Virus record (IMG/VR): IMGVR_UViG_3300042402_001868
Location: 91,923-155,922 of that record
Reading direction: 5' to 3' (one strand)
Origin: a virus
DNA length: 64,000 bases
The translations under genes were made by a program, and so were the position numbers. The notes beneath the pieces were generated by a model, which was not told the DNA's origin, searched no databases, and saw only the letters and a program-made list of their open reading frames with translations. Shown piece by piece: positions 29,278 through 38,982 of this stretch; position 1 is the first letter of the stretch; each line of letters begins with the position of its first letter.

Positions 29278-30128
29278 TTGCCCCAGCCATTGCCCCAAAG
29301 ATCAACGTGCAACCTTGGAGTATAATAATAACCACGTGCTAATGCCCAGTCTGCAACGTTCACACGATTCTCTGCGTATGGTGCAACAACACCACCTTGT
29401 GGCATCACATACACCACGCCTGTAAATCCTGCCGCACGATACGCAGTCACAGCACGATCCACTTCTTCAAAGTGTACTTCACTGTCAATCACAAACTTAA
29501 GATACACTGTGCCTACCTCTTGATATTCTGCCACAACCTCAGGCTTGATGGCCTCGTCCCATACTTCACCGCTGGCACTCAGTTTAGGGCTCACGCTAAA
29601 TGTAAGTTCATTGTGTCCAGCCAGCCACTCGTTGAGATATGTTTTAAATTTAGACTGTAGTTTTTGAGTGCCATTGGTTTCAAAGGTGACATTCTTGATA
29701 CCACGCATGTGATCATGATCAAACAAGTCTTGATATGTGCGTTGCCAACCCAACAACGGCTCGCCACCTGTGATCACAAGATGTGTGTCATTGCCTGTGC
29801 GATTGGTCCACTTGCGATCCGGGATCAAGTCTAGCATCTTGTCTACCAATGCATCAATCTCGTATGTGGGACTGAGTTCTTTAAAGTCTGGGTGCCAACT
29901 GGCATAGCTGTCACACCCAGTGTTCACTAGTGGTAGTTCCTCAAATGTTTTGTACAAGTGTACAGACTTAGCAACTTCGTCTGCTTCGGTTGACTTCTCT
30001 CCAGGCTTGCAACCAAATCCAGCACAAGTAAAGTTGCAACCAAATGTTCTTAAGAACACTGACGGAACGCCAATAAATCGTCCTTCGCCTTGTGCGGAAT
30101 AAAATAGTTCTGATACTTTGAGTTTCAT
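29274..30128 (-). CDS. queE: 7-carboxy-7-deazaguanine synthase
   Basis: A 284-residue radical SAM enzyme of the QueE family. CNFTCAGFGC near residue 31 is the cluster loop with a QueE-type spacing, TGGEPL near 118 the SAM site, and LHVDLWGN near the C-terminus matches the family's end block. QueE turns 6-carboxytetrahydropterin into 7-carboxy-7-deazaguanine for preQ0. It is longer than most bacterial QueE, with an insert at residues 40-90. With folE, the queD-like genes and the dpdA-like gene it points to 7-deazaguanine in phage DNA. Confidence 0.9.
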   Translation of the reverse strand: MKLKVSELFYSAQGEGRFIGVPSVFLRTFGCNFTCAGFGCKPGEKSTEADEVAKSVHLYKTFEELPLVNTGCDSYASWHPDFKELSPTYEIDALVDKMLDLIPDRKWTNRTGNDTHLVITGGEPLLGWQRTYQDLFDHDHMRGIKNVTFETNGTQKLQSKFKTYLNEWLAGHNELTFSVSPKLSASGEVWDEAIKPEVVAEYQEVGTVYLKFVIDSEVHFEEVDRAVTAYRAAGFTGVVYVMPQGGVVAPYAENRVNVADWALARGYYYTPRLHVDLWGNGWGK

Positions 30129-30129
30129 A

Positions 30130-30861
30130 TTATAATCTCGTAATCTCTGGTCGTTTTAAAAATTTGTGTATGATGTTGGGATCTTCTGTCTCTTCTACTA
30201 CTTTAACACGAATATCTGTGTTTGTCACCCAACCTGGCAAAACCCAATCCAGATAGGCCAAGTGCTCCACTGGTGTAGGGTGCGGATCTTTTAATCCGGT
30301 GCCCCAGTTGTGCAACTTCCAACCATTGTTTCTATCTTCGGCAAGTACAGTTTCATAGTAACTGGGTTTGATAGTATTTAGAACAGAGCTATATAACTCT
30401 TGAATATCGGGCTCACTCATAGAATGATTAGGATCGTATTGATCAGGGTACACCAATGGGCACATGCTTAAGAATTCAAATTTTACTCCGGGGATGTTTT
30501 GCAAAAAAGACTGGGTAGATTTAATACATGCCAAGTCTCGAATCAAACTACCACGCTCAGTTACATATTTTCGAACATAAGCATCGTCATAGAATTTACA
30601 AGTGGTAATGTTTCCATGAGTTTGCCATCCTGTGGTATAACGATCTTCTCGCATGATGTTGGTCCAACACACTATGACTGTGTCACCTGGACCAAACTTA
30701 TGACGTTGATCTGCTTCCATGACGGAATTGAAGATAAACTGATTGCCCCCGCCACTTTGTCCCCAATTTTGATATTCGTCGTAGTGTACTGCCAAGATGT
30801 CAGCCCAGGTGCTCCATCTATAGTGGGTGAAACTACAACCAAATGCAAATAGTCTACTCAA
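30130..30861 (-). CDS. SGNH-hydrolase-like protein (paralogue 4)
   Basis: A 243-residue protein that starts with TTG at 30861: no ATG exists before the FGCSFTHYR block, and the TTG overlaps the stop of the methyltransferase (TTGA). GQSGGGNQFIFNSV near residue 34 is the oxyanion block, VCWTNIMRED near 63 the W-x-R segment, and HPTPVEHLAYLDWV near 198 the His. Lies directly before queE. Confidence 0.7.
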   Translation of the reverse strand: MSRLFAFGCSFTHYRWSTWADILAVHYDEYQNWGQSGGGNQFIFNSVMEADQRHKFGPGDTVIVCWTNIMREDRYTTGWQTHGNITTCKFYDDAYVRKYVTERGSLIRDLACIKSTQSFLQNIPGVKFEFLSMCPLVYPDQYDPNHSMSEPDIQELYSSVLNTIKPSYYETVLAEDRNNGWKLHNWGTGLKDPHPTPVEHLAYLDWVLPGWVTNTDIRVKVVEETEDPNIIHKFLKRPEITRL

Positions 30862-31643
30862 ACTTTGCGAGCCTTAACTAACAAATGCCAACCTAGATAT
30901 TCACGTACTGCCTGGCGATGTGAATCTGTCATGGCTTCAAACCAAGGTTCTAGTTCGTAACGTCCTGCTTTGTATGCATCTACGTTGTACATGAAACAAT
31001 GATCTTGACGCAGACGTTCAACATACCAACCATTGTCACTGTTCATCATCTGATGAATTTCATCCTTGGAGAATGCTTGTGCATATGGACAACCTGCTTG
31101 TGCTTCAAATTGATCAAGACCTTTCTGGATCATGGCATACTTCCAGGAGTTCTTGGCATATACCATGTAGCGGAATTCACCACCATGCTTGACTACCTCA
31201 TGTACATTGTCAATAATTTTGTTAATGCCCGGAAAGTGATGTATCACACCATAACTGTACACAAGATCAAACTCACCTAACGTAGCCAATGCGTAAGCAT
31301 CAGTTGCATCTACATTGTAAAACTCACCTTCGAGGCCTAGTGTTTCAAAACGTTGTTTGCTCAATGCGATACTTTGATCGCTTAGGTCAATGCCCACATA
31401 CTCTGCACCGTGCTTGGCAAACTCCTCGGCATCAGATCCAATACCGCAACCAATTTCCAACACACGTTTACCAGCCCACAGGTGGAATCCTGCAAACTCA
31501 GCAATGTGTGGCTCCACACGATAGCGTCGCTCGCTTACTTCTCGGAAGAAAGCAGGCGTGCCAACATCGCTGGTACCGTGTTTGATATTACACGGTTGTG
31601 TGTTCCAATAACGTTTGATACGTTCTTCAAGGCTTTGCGACAT
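30858..31643 (-). CDS. Class I SAM-dependent methyltransferase
   Basis: A 261-residue Rossmann methyltransferase. VLEIGCGIGSDAEEFAKHG near residue 60 is motif I, VGIDLSDQSI the acidic strand 2, and FDLVYSYGVIHHFPG near 125 the motif IV region. The last 90 residues form a helical cap. It resembles small-molecule or sugar O-methyltransferases rather than DNA methylases (no target recognition domain). Placed between a glycosyltransferase-like gene and an SGNH gene. Confidence 0.75.
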   Translation of the reverse strand: MSQSLEERIKRYWNTQPCNIKHGTSDVGTPAFFREVSERRYRVEPHIAEFAGFHLWAGKRVLEIGCGIGSDAEEFAKHGAEYVGIDLSDQSIALSKQRFETLGLEGEFYNVDATDAYALATLGEFDLVYSYGVIHHFPGINKIIDNVHEVVKHGGEFRYMVYAKNSWKYAMIQKGLDQFEAQAGCPYAQAFSKDEIHQMMNSDNGWYVERLRQDHCFMYNVDAYKAGRYELEPWFEAMTDSHRQAVREYLGWHLLVKARKV

Positions 31644-32487
31644 CTTTTGTTTCCTGAAAGTGTGTGTGCGGATTCTTAAACTGCACCATTTGTTTGTTTA
31701 CATCGTTCTTGGCCAGTTTCTCCCACGGGTCTTGAGTGCCGTTGAATATGTTGGCAAAGAAGCTCATGTCATGCCCACGTTCGTTTTGCAAGTAGGTGGC
31801 AATCTTGGCACAGTCATTATGGCGTAATGCCATTTGTTGTACACTATGAAAGTCTCTTGAATCTTTGGGATTGCCTTCTAACATGGGACGATTCTGGAAT
31901 GTTTCATCGTTGTTGTTGCCGGTAAGATCATGACGATCGTGCAACACATCTACTTCGATACGTTCCCAAATATCCAACATGTATGCCTGTTGGCTTAGCC
32001 ATGCATCACTAATTTGATGCGGGCTCAGATAGCCCAACAAGTCTAACCACTTGCGAGGAACAATGGGAAAGATACTGTATGGATGATCATGATGCGTGTG
32101 GAATGCAAGTAGTTTAAACTCACCCTCGTGCTTCATGATTTCTTTGTCCCAATCTTGGGTTTCCATCACAGCATCATCATTCCAAAATACCAACCAACGT
32201 GCGTCGCTATTACGTGCAAGCTCATTAACATATTCATTGAGTCGAATGTATCCCAACGGAGCAAAACTCATAGCAGTATAGTTAATCTCTTGTGCATCTA
32301 GCCAAGGTTGCAACTCTTCTTCAAAGTGCTTGGTGCCAATCTCATCGTCATTGTCAAATCCAAACATAAGTTGAACTCGACTGGCATCCGATGCCAGTTC
32401 AATCACGCTTTTTACACTGCGTTCTAGCGAGTCGGATCGCCCACGAGTGGGCAACAAGATTGCAATATCAAATTCTGGTGTGCTCAT
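31627..32487 (-). CDS. GT-A glycosyltransferase-like protein
   Basis: A 286-residue protein with the opening of family 2-type transferases (IAILLPTRGRSDSLERSV) and FWNDDAVME near residue 100 in the position of the DxD metal site. It probably moves a sugar from an activated donor. Overlaps the methyltransferase start by 17 nt and is coupled to the queD-like gene upstream by four bases. Confidence 0.65.
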   Translation of the reverse strand: MSTPEFDIAILLPTRGRSDSLERSVKSVIELASDASRVQLMFGFDNDDEIGTKHFEEELQPWLDAQEINYTAMSFAPLGYIRLNEYVNELARNSDARWLVFWNDDAVMETQDWDKEIMKHEGEFKLLAFHTHHDHPYSIFPIVPRKWLDLLGYLSPHQISDAWLSQQAYMLDIWERIEVDVLHDRHDLTGNNNDETFQNRPMLEGNPKDSRDFHSVQQMALRHNDCAKIATYLQNERGHDMSFFANIFNGTQDPWEKLAKNDVNKQMVQFKNPHTHFQETKDVAKP

Positions 32488-33038
32488 GCAAATAAGTCCT
32501 CATTCCATTCTCTATGGCCTTCTCTAAAAGCCATGTTTGCTTGTGTTTCACGTACTTCCACTCGGTAGCACCACAGGCGTTGTGCTTCACCCTCGCCCCA
32601 AAAGTCTGGAATGTAAACACCGTTCACATACTTGTACAGCATGTCAGCAAGTGATTCACATCCTACTCTGGGCAAGATTGTGAGTTTGGCCAGTTTGCGA
32701 CGTTCCATCTCTTTATAGAACTCGAGTTCTGGATCGTCGGCACTGACCAAGGTTGTGTGATCAAACTGATCTTCTAAAATCTTTTTAAGTTCTTTAAGAC
32801 CGCCATAGTCAGCGGCCCAGTTGCGAACATCAAGGTCGTTGGTACCAAAGTAAAACTTCATACTAAACGAGTAACCATGATTCAAGTTACAATGACTATC
32901 GGCTCTCCACTGTCGGTAGGCACACGGAAATGCGTCAATGTACTCTTTGGTACTGGTAAATTTGTATTGTACAGGCCCGCGATACGGAAGATTTTGCTCC
33001 ATGTGATTAATTAGATCCTGAGTTGATGATATTGCCAT
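32484..33038 (-). CDS. queD: 6-carboxytetrahydropterin synthase-like (QueD family)
   Basis: A 184-residue member of the 6-pyruvoyltetrahydropterin synthase family. WRADSHCNLNHGYSFSMKF near residue 44 aligns with the zinc and catalytic Cys region, WAADYGGLKELKK near 72 with the VVDFG block, and FDHTTLV near 90 with the catalytic DH. The second His of the usual HGH zinc motif is replaced by Tyr. It would supply 6-carboxytetrahydropterin to QueE. An AGGAGA site and a TATAAATT late-like motif (33078-33085) precede it. Confidence 0.75.
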   Translation of the reverse strand: MAISSTQDLINHMEQNLPYRGPVQYKFTSTKEYIDAFPCAYRQWRADSHCNLNHGYSFSMKFYFGTNDLDVRNWAADYGGLKELKKILEDQFDHTTLVSADDPELEFYKEMERRKLAKLTILPRVGCESLADMLYKYVNGVYIPDFWGEGEAQRLWCYRVEVRETQANMAFREGHREWNEDLFA

Positions 33039-33124
33039 TATTATTCTCCTATGTTAAATTTTAGCATAGGCTTGCAGAATTTATATAGCGGGATGAATGC
33101 TCTAAAGGCCGCTGAGATCATTAC

Positions 33125-33526
33125 TTATGCTGGTTTGGTGTAACCACTGGCTTTATAATTAGCTTGTCCGTGTATAACGCCTCGAACACCGCCAATGGGA
33201 TTGGAGCAGTCACCTACCTTGCGTGGAATCAAATGCACATGCGGATACATCACAGTCTGGCCTGCGGCCTCGCCGCAGTTGACGCCTACATTGTAGGCTT
33301 CCCATTCGCCAGTTACTACTTTTTCATATCCAAAACGGAAAGCATATTTCATTGCTTCTTCAATGATCACATTCTTGTTCCAACGTGGCACAAATAGCAA
33401 GTGTCCTATTGTAACTGGGTAAGCATCACGGAATACTGCCACATGATAGTCTGAGTGTTCTGTGGCCTCATCTGACCATGGTGCGGCACCTGCGGCCGCT
33501 GCCTCTTCTAATGTTTCGTATCTCAT
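33125..33526 (-). CDS. HIT-family protein
   Basis: A 133-residue histidine triad protein: HLLFVPR near residue 42, then YNVGVNCGEAAGQTVMYPH and HVHLIPR carrying the H-x-H-x pattern. HIT enzymes hydrolyse or transfer nucleoside phosphates such as dinucleoside polyphosphates or adenylated amines. Phage HIT proteins are seen now and then; its substrate is unknown. It is a separate gene with 80 nt on its downstream side. Confidence 0.8.
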   Translation of the reverse strand: MRYETLEEAAAAGAAPWSDEATEHSDYHVAVFRDAYPVTIGHLLFVPRWNKNVIIEEAMKYAFRFGYEKVVTGEWEAYNVGVNCGEAAGQTVMYPHVHLIPRKVGDCSNPIGGVRGVIHGQANYKASGYTKPA

Positions 33527-33572
33527 AGTTTAATTAATTAAGTAATGTTGTGAATAGGAATAGAAGCAACTC

Positions 33573-34241
33573 TTAAAGATTGCTAACAAACGATTGTATG
33601 TTATTTGCTATTTCTTTTGCAAATAATTGATTGCCTTTTTTGTTAGGATGCACTCCTCGCCAGACACCTAACAGTTCCAATTGTGTCCACACTCTAAGAG
33701 TATCAGCGGTTTTATTGATCATATCTTTGTTGGGACGAGAATTTTTAAATTCGTACATGGCATACCGATGCGCAACCTCAGCTCCCCATCCGTGCTCAAG
33801 ATCAATACCAACCTGACTGGTTAAAAATTTCTGCCAACTTGGATGGATCACAGTAATATTGTTATAGTGGTCACAATCAACTATATCACTATGGCCGCCA
33901 ATAAGTCCAACCGGACAATTTAGCCGATTAATCATGTCAAGCGTATCAGAATTGATGTTATTTCTTAGATCCCAAAAATTAGGAGATTCTATCAACTCCT
34001 TTTTGTTTTCGTGCAGTACATCTAGAATAGGTTCGCAGTAGACCCACAGTATGGCATCAAACGAAGATTTATAACTGTTTATGCAATCTAGACACTGCAT
34101 GTTGCTCCAGCCACGTTGTGATAAATTTACTGCATCAAGATTAAGTTCCTGCAACAAGTTAGTGTAGTTAGATTCGGACCCCTCAACCGTGTCATAACTT
34201 CTAAACGCCCAGCTCGGGCCAATGTACAAAATATTCTTCAT
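33573..34241 (-). CDS. SGNH-hydrolase-like protein (paralogue 5)
   Basis: A 222-residue protein with YIGPSWAFR at the N-terminus (GPS in place of GDS), SQRGWSNMQCLD near residue 39, and GVHPNKKGNQLFAKEI near 198 with the His. More divergent than the other paralogues: the acidic residue next to the nucleophile is replaced by Pro. Sits between folE and the HIT gene. Confidence 0.6.
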   Translation of the reverse strand: MKNILYIGPSWAFRSYDTVEGSESNYTNLLQELNLDAVNLSQRGWSNMQCLDCINSYKSSFDAILWVYCEPILDVLHENKKELIESPNFWDLRNNINSDTLDMINRLNCPVGLIGGHSDIVDCDHYNNITVIHPSWQKFLTSQVGIDLEHGWGAEVAHRYAMYEFKNSRPNKDMINKTADTLRVWTQLELLGVWRGVHPNKKGNQLFAKEIANNIQSFVSNL

Positions 34242-34251
34242 TTAAATTAGA

Positions 34252-35067
34252 TTACCTTGGGGCAAACTCCTGTTGTAATTTAATGTTGTCAAAGAACTCT
34301 TTCTTCACTGACGGATCAGTCTTAAATGCACCTTTTAACACAGTAGTCTGTGTCAACGAACTATGTGCCATAATACCTCGATTCTCACAGCAACCGTGAG
34401 TGGCCTGAATGTACACTGCTACGTTTTCGGAGTCAGTAGCCTTACTAATCTCACGGGCAATGTCGTTACAAAGTTCCTCCTGGAGAGTTCCTCGACGGGC
34501 ACACCATTGAGCGATTCGAGTATACTTACTAAGACCAATAAGAGTATTAGCGGCAATAATGCCAATATAAGCAACGCCAGCCACAGGTTGGTGATGATGA
34601 CTACACATAGACCGCAACTCACTACGTACAACAAGCATACCCTCATAGCGATCCGCCGAATCATTTGGGAACGCTGTGGCGTCAGGTCCTGGTTCATATC
34701 TGCCTTCCATAATTTCGTTAAAGTACATCTTGGCCAGTCGCCGTGCTGTGCCATGCGAGTTTGGATCGTTCTCACGATCAATTAACAATCGATCAAGCAC
34801 TAGTTCAAATGCTTCTGTGGCTTCGTCGATCAGTTGCTCTTTGTTATGGTCGTTAACATATTCACTAATGTTATCGCCTGCCCAGAATCTTTTGCCGTCA
34901 CGTTGCATTTTTGCGCGAAGATAGTTTCCAAGATACTTTTCTTCTTCATAGCCCTTGTCGCTCATGTTCTCGCTGGCTTTTTCAATTGCGCTTTGATGAG
35001 CGTGGGGGATAAATTTGTTTTTTGAGTCCGAATGGATAATTGTGTCAGGTATAAAGTTTTTTGTCAA
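34252..35067 (-). CDS. folE: GTP cyclohydrolase I
   Basis: A 271-residue FolE. SMCSHHHQPVAGVAYIGII near residue 155, IGLSKYTRIAQWCARRGTLQ near 178 and THGCCENRGIM near 220 carry the zinc Cys/His ligands and catalytic His. About 70 extra residues precede the usual start. The start codon is TTG at 35067, chosen for its GGAG site and lack of any ATG. FolE makes dihydroneopterin triphosphate from GTP, the first step towards preQ0, and a strong promoter precedes it. Confidence 0.92.
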   Translation of the reverse strand: MTKNFIPDTIIHSDSKNKFIPHAHQSAIEKASENMSDKGYEEEKYLGNYLRAKMQRDGKRFWAGDNISEYVNDHNKEQLIDEATEAFELVLDRLLIDRENDPNSHGTARRLAKMYFNEIMEGRYEPGPDATAFPNDSADRYEGMLVVRSELRSMCSHHHQPVAGVAYIGIIAANTLIGLSKYTRIAQWCARRGTLQEELCNDIAREISKATDSENVAVYIQATHGCCENRGIMAHSSLTQTTVLKGAFKTDPSVKKEFFDNIKLQQEFAPR

Positions 35068-35106
35068 TTTGTTTCTCCGAGTTAATGACGTGGATGTCTT
35101 TGTGCT

Positions 35107-35135
35107 ATTGTAATGTATTTAGATCGAGATGTCAA
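35107..35135 (-). promoter_or_regulatory. Sigma70-type promoter of folE
   Basis: TTGACA (35130-35135), 17-bp spacer, TACAAT (35107-35112), about 40 nt before the TTG start codon. It overlaps the stop region of the aminotransferase-like gene upstream. Confidence 0.75.
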
Positions 35136-35728
35136 GGTATAATTTTAATTTTACGTAGATCTGGATAATCTACTGGGATTGGCTTTGGCCGATTTGTCTT
35201 GACGCCTTCTAGTAATGCAAGTCCTTGTTGAGCTTCTTCTATAGTGGGTTTATAGTGATACCCAACTCGGAATACTTGTTGTGATTCCCAGGGCTCGATG
35301 GTTAAATCTCTGCCGTCGTAACGCTGAGCCAACATGGTATCGTATGCTTCAACATCGTCTAACAAGATAGCACCACCACGACCAATGTGTAAGGGCTTGC
35401 CATGTCCAAAACTCAAGCAGGTCAGTGTGTCTGGACGATACATATCTTGTTCGAGTCTGCGAGCACTGTCCCAAATACGTGTTTCGAGTATGGGATATTC
35501 TCCGACCCAACGTTGCCAGGCATGATCAAGATATTCATATTCAATGCCCAACTTGTGCATAGTCATTGGTATGCTCAAGTATGTGTAAGGTTGCATCTTA
35601 CAATGTTTAACTTGCTCGTATCGCAAACACATCTCAATGGCATGCGTACAACAATCGGTCATGATTGCATATGGCGCACCGGTAAACTCTGCTAGAGCTT
35701 GTTCAAACTGCAGGATCTTGTCAAACAT
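35132..35728 (-). CDS. Short DegT/DnrJ/EryC1-like aminotransferase
   Basis: A 198-residue protein, about half of a normal sugar aminotransferase. Residues 1-30 (QALAEFTGAPYAIMTDCCTHA) match the N-terminal part, WDSARRLEQD near 85 gives the PLP Asp, and SFGHGKPLHIGRGG near 108 the region of the Schiff-base Lys. The C-terminal domain is missing. It could be a reduced enzyme or a dehydratase-like relative. It is coupled to galE and glycosyltransferase genes. Confidence 0.65.
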   Translation of the reverse strand: MFDKILQFEQALAEFTGAPYAIMTDCCTHAIEMCLRYEQVKHCKMQPYTYLSIPMTMHKLGIEYEYLDHAWQRWVGEYPILETRIWDSARRLEQDMYRPDTLTCLSFGHGKPLHIGRGGAILLDDVEAYDTMLAQRYDGRDLTIEPWESQQVFRVGYHYKPTIEEAQQGLALLEGVKTNRPKPIPVDYPDLRKIKIIP

Positions 35729-36671
35729 TGTACCAGTTCCATGCGTGTTGGATTGTATCAGTAAGAGTGTACCTTTTCCACTCTCCAGCTACTTCGGTAA
35801 ATTTACCTGGTTCGGCGGTCAGCACTGGAGGATCACCCGCACGAGCAGGACCAGTTACGACGTTGACAGTTTTACTGGTAACAGCTTCTGCGGCTGTGAT
35901 AATCTCTCGGTTGCTAACACCAGTGTTGCTGCCAAGATTGTAAACACCTGATGGAATTTTGTTATCAAGTGCCAGCACATGCGCACAAGCAATATCTTCC
36001 ACGTGGACGTAATCTCGAATGCACGTGCCATCTCTAGTTGGATAGTCTATACCATTGAGTGTAAACTCTTGATCATTCTTGATACTTTCGAGTACTCTGG
36101 CAATAATGTGTGTGGCACCCGGCGCTTGACCGTGTCTACGACTACTATCGGCACCACAGGCATTGAAATACCGGAATGCAACATAATTTAGATCATATGC
36201 TCGGCGATAACTGGCCATTGCTTGCTCAATCATTAGCTTGCTTTCGCCATATGGACTAATAGGATCGCATGGGTCTACTTCATGGCACGGGGTCATAAAC
36301 GGAACACCATACACAGCCGCACTTGAACTGAATATGAATCTGGTACTGGATAATTTATTGACCACTAGATCTAACAACTTCAATGTTTTGACCACATTGT
36401 TGTTGTAGTATTCTTGCGGATTGTCAATGCTTGGGCCAACCAAACTGGTTCCAGCACAATGTATGATAGCATCTGGCCGATGTTCTAGAATAGTTTGCAA
36501 TGCAGTATCGCTGGCAAAGTCAGTTTGATGAAATCTAGTAAACTGTGTTACCAAGTGTGCCGGCGCAGGCACGAGGTCAATGCCAATAACTTGGTAACCT
36601 GCATCACGCAAGGCTATACTAATTTGACCGCCTATGTAACCGGCAGCACCTGTAACAATAATTTTACTCAT
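35721..36671 (-). CDS. galE: UDP-glucose 4-epimerase-like
   Basis: A 316-residue extended SDR close to GalE. VTGAAGYIGGQ binds NAD, SSSAAVYG and YGESK give the catalytic Ser and YxxxK, and FNACGADSSRRHGQ with RDGTCIRDYVHVEDIA matches GalE closely. It would interconvert UDP-glucose and UDP-galactose (or the N-acetyl forms) for the adjoining transferases. Length is slightly below the usual 338. Confidence 0.85.
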   Translation of the reverse strand: MSKIIVTGAAGYIGGQISIALRDAGYQVIGIDLVPAPAHLVTQFTRFHQTDFASDTALQTILEHRPDAIIHCAGTSLVGPSIDNPQEYYNNNVVKTLKLLDLVVNKLSSTRFIFSSSAAVYGVPFMTPCHEVDPCDPISPYGESKLMIEQAMASYRRAYDLNYVAFRYFNACGADSSRRHGQAPGATHIIARVLESIKNDQEFTLNGIDYPTRDGTCIRDYVHVEDIACAHVLALDNKIPSGVYNLGSNTGVSNREIITAAEAVTSKTVNVVTGPARAGDPPVLTAEPGKFTEVAGEWKRYTLTDTIQHAWNWYNV

Positions 36672-37870
36672 TCTTCAATCTTTATAACTTGATACTTTTC
36701 GTGAGCAGTATGATCACGATAACGATTACCTGCACGGTTCCATTGCTCTCCTTGTCCTTGCATGATATCAATCACACGGTCAATGGTACCATTATTCCAG
36801 TCGCTAATCAAACCCATGTTGTGATGCGGATCACGTAACAAGTTTTGCATCTTGTGATAAGCGTCATCTATGCTCCAGGGTACATATAAGCGGTTGGGAT
36901 CGTTGGCAAAGGTTTCTGGAAAACTGCGATAAGCAGGATATAACACATTACAACCAAGAGTGTCCGCTTCTGAAACTGTGTTTGAGACCCAGTCCTGCAA
37001 AGCACAATTAAACAGCACACGAGTATTGTTAAGATGATCATAGTATTCATTCTTGCCTATGTTGTCGTAGATTTTGAGTTTGCCTTCTGCCTCCATCTGC
37101 CGAGCACGTTCAACATACTCTGAGTTGTTGCTTCGTAAAGGTCCACCACTGTATATTGCAAATTCACAAGGTTCAGTAGTAAGTTCGCCATACATCTCAA
37201 TCAAGTCCATAAAGAAACCAGGCTGTTTCTCTTGGTCAAATCTTGCGGCAAATCCCACACGACGCGGACGCTGATTAAAAGGCCGGATATTCTCTGCACC
37301 ACTAATACGTTCTAGTACTTCTGACTTGCCAAATGCTAGACCACTAATATTGTATATAGGAGCACGCCATCCAGCAATACGCATATGAGCAACCATCTCT
37401 TCGTTTGTGGCGAGAACTCCGTCCACGAACTCATTAACCATTTGTTCGTATAGTCCCATCCATTTTGCCATACCCCATACATGTACGAAGTCATCAGGAT
37501 CAATGGACTGAGCAAGACAGCGCACATACACACGAGGACGTTGATCAGTAGGAACCTGATTAAGGATGTAAGGTAAACTCTCGATGCCAGGTTGAAACAT
37601 GTCTTCAAAGTAGATAACATCCGCACTTGTAACCTCTCCGTTCTTCATCAGTTGAACCAAGTTCATCATCTGGCTCATGCTGAAATAACTGCGTCCATGT
37701 GCATCCAGCACTTGACCTACCGAAATAGCTTGGCTGTTGTCAATAGTGGTTCCAGGAACATACACAACGTCAAGACCTCTGCGGTCAAACACACGTCGGT
37801 TCCACTCTGTTAGTTGTAGTGTGTAGCGGGCTTCGTAACTTTCCAAGCCCATGTAGTATAGTTTTCTCAT
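36668..37870 (-). CDS. GT-B glycosyltransferase-like protein
   Basis: A 400-residue protein. The N-terminal half has a Rossmann-like pattern, and the second half has VGFAARFDQEKQPGFFMDLI near residue 222 and NCALQDWVSNTVSEADTLGC near 300, as in GT4-type enzymes (R/K after GR and ExxxxG donor site). Predicted cytoplasmic. Coupled to galE downstream by four bases. Confidence 0.65.
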   Translation of the reverse strand: MRKLYYMGLESYEARYTLQLTEWNRRVFDRRGLDVVYVPGTTIDNSQAISVGQVLDAHGRSYFSMSQMMNLVQLMKNGEVTSADVIYFEDMFQPGIESLPYILNQVPTDQRPRVYVRCLAQSIDPDDFVHVWGMAKWMGLYEQMVNEFVDGVLATNEEMVAHMRIAGWRAPIYNISGLAFGKSEVLERISGAENIRPFNQRPRRVGFAARFDQEKQPGFFMDLIEMYGELTTEPCEFAIYSGGPLRSNNSEYVERARQMEAEGKLKIYDNIGKNEYYDHLNNTRVLFNCALQDWVSNTVSEADTLGCNVLYPAYRSFPETFANDPNRLYVPWSIDDAYHKMQNLLRDPHHNMGLISDWNNGTIDRVIDIMQGQGEQWNRAGNRYRDHTAHEKYQVIKIEE

Positions 37871-38748
37871 TTTTTTACCTTCTCTAGTAGTGTATTAAAC
37901 ATTATAGCATCAGTTGGAAATTTGTCAAGCCCATCACACCGAATCTCATAACCTTTTGCTCGGAGTCTTTGCTGAACAATAGCTTCTGCTATGATATTAA
38001 TCGGTTGCCACTCTAGTGGTTGATTGATAATAGAACATTCCACAATACGATCTAACAACATAAACTCATCAACAATGTATTGTTGTGCCTTTTGCCAGCC
38101 TAACAAAAAATCATCAAGCCTAGATTTTTGGGTTAGTTTGCAGTGATCAAAAATCTTATTAGACGTAGCTACAGTATCAAATAAAAAATCTGTATTTTTT
38201 ACTGTTAAAAATCTACCATCAACACACTTAAGGGAGTCAATCCACTCCTGGCACCACGGAACATAGAATAAACTGATCCATTCACGTAGCTGCCATGTGT
38301 GCATTTGCGACCAATGGGTATAATTGGGATTCCAAGCTGTGATGTTATGTTCGTTGCCGTTACAAAAAATGTCTAGTCCAAGTCCCAAGCCAGACGAAAT
38401 TTTATGATATTGAAATAACATATTCAACTCGGCTGCCTTAACATCTGTTGCATGAATAAGAATGCAAGGATTGTCGACAATGTTGTACTTGTTAAAGTAT
38501 TCTAGTATCTCAGGTAAGTGTTGTTGTTTAAAAGGGTATATTGGCGTAGTTACTTCAACAACTCTATTAGATTCAAAAAAATCACTGATACGTTCAATGT
38601 CTGTAAAATGTGCATATTTACTAAATGAGTGCATAGACCCATCAGCAAGAATTTTACCATCAACTGGGGTTAGTTCATTGCTATATGATCTTACAATGTA
38701 CTCAATTGTAGATCCAAACATTCCAGGCACAAAGAACACATGGATCAT
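37867..38748 (-). CDS. Possible sulfotransferase-like P-loop protein
   Basis: A 293-residue protein with start at the ATG at 38748 (ATGA overlap with the previous stop). IHVFFVPGMFGSTIEYIVRS at residues 2-21 has the look of the phosphosulfate-binding loop of sulfotransferases, though a Lys/Arg-rich 3'-phosphate block is not clear. It closes an operon with a glycosyltransferase and GalE. The call is tentative. Confidence 0.35.
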   Translation of the reverse strand: MIHVFFVPGMFGSTIEYIVRSYSNELTPVDGKILADGSMHSFSKYAHFTDIERISDFFESNRVVEVTTPIYPFKQQHLPEILEYFNKYNIVDNPCILIHATDVKAAELNMLFQYHKISSGLGLGLDIFCNGNEHNITAWNPNYTHWSQMHTWQLREWISLFYVPWCQEWIDSLKCVDGRFLTVKNTDFLFDTVATSNKIFDHCKLTQKSRLDDFLLGWQKAQQYIVDEFMLLDRIVECSIINQPLEWQPINIIAEAIVQQRLRAKGYEIRCDGLDKFPTDAIMFNTLLEKVKK

Positions 38749-38972
38749 GCCGGGCGATATCCCGCAAAACGTCGAGCATCTTCCCACCACATGTTCTTGG
38801 CGTTCTTGCCCTGAGCCCACTTGTTGAACTGCTGGAATGCATAACTCTTGAAGTTATACAAGTCCGCCTCATTGTAGCGGTAGCCAAAGTCCTGGCAGAA
38901 CTCCAGGTACTTTTCGAGATCCTCGTAGATCTCAGTCACACGTGGGTTGGATTTGATTGTAGGCTTGGCCAT
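38745..38972 (-). CDS. Small conserved phage protein
   Basis: A 75-residue helical protein with an AAGGAAA site and a WWEDARRFAGYRPA end that is conserved in aquatic T4-like phages. No known function. Confidence 0.55.
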   Translation of the reverse strand: MAKPTIKSNPRVTEIYEDLEKYLEFCQDFGYRYNEADLYNFKSYAFQQFNKWAQGKNAKNMWWEDARRFAGYRPA

Positions 38973-38982
38973 ACTTTTCCTT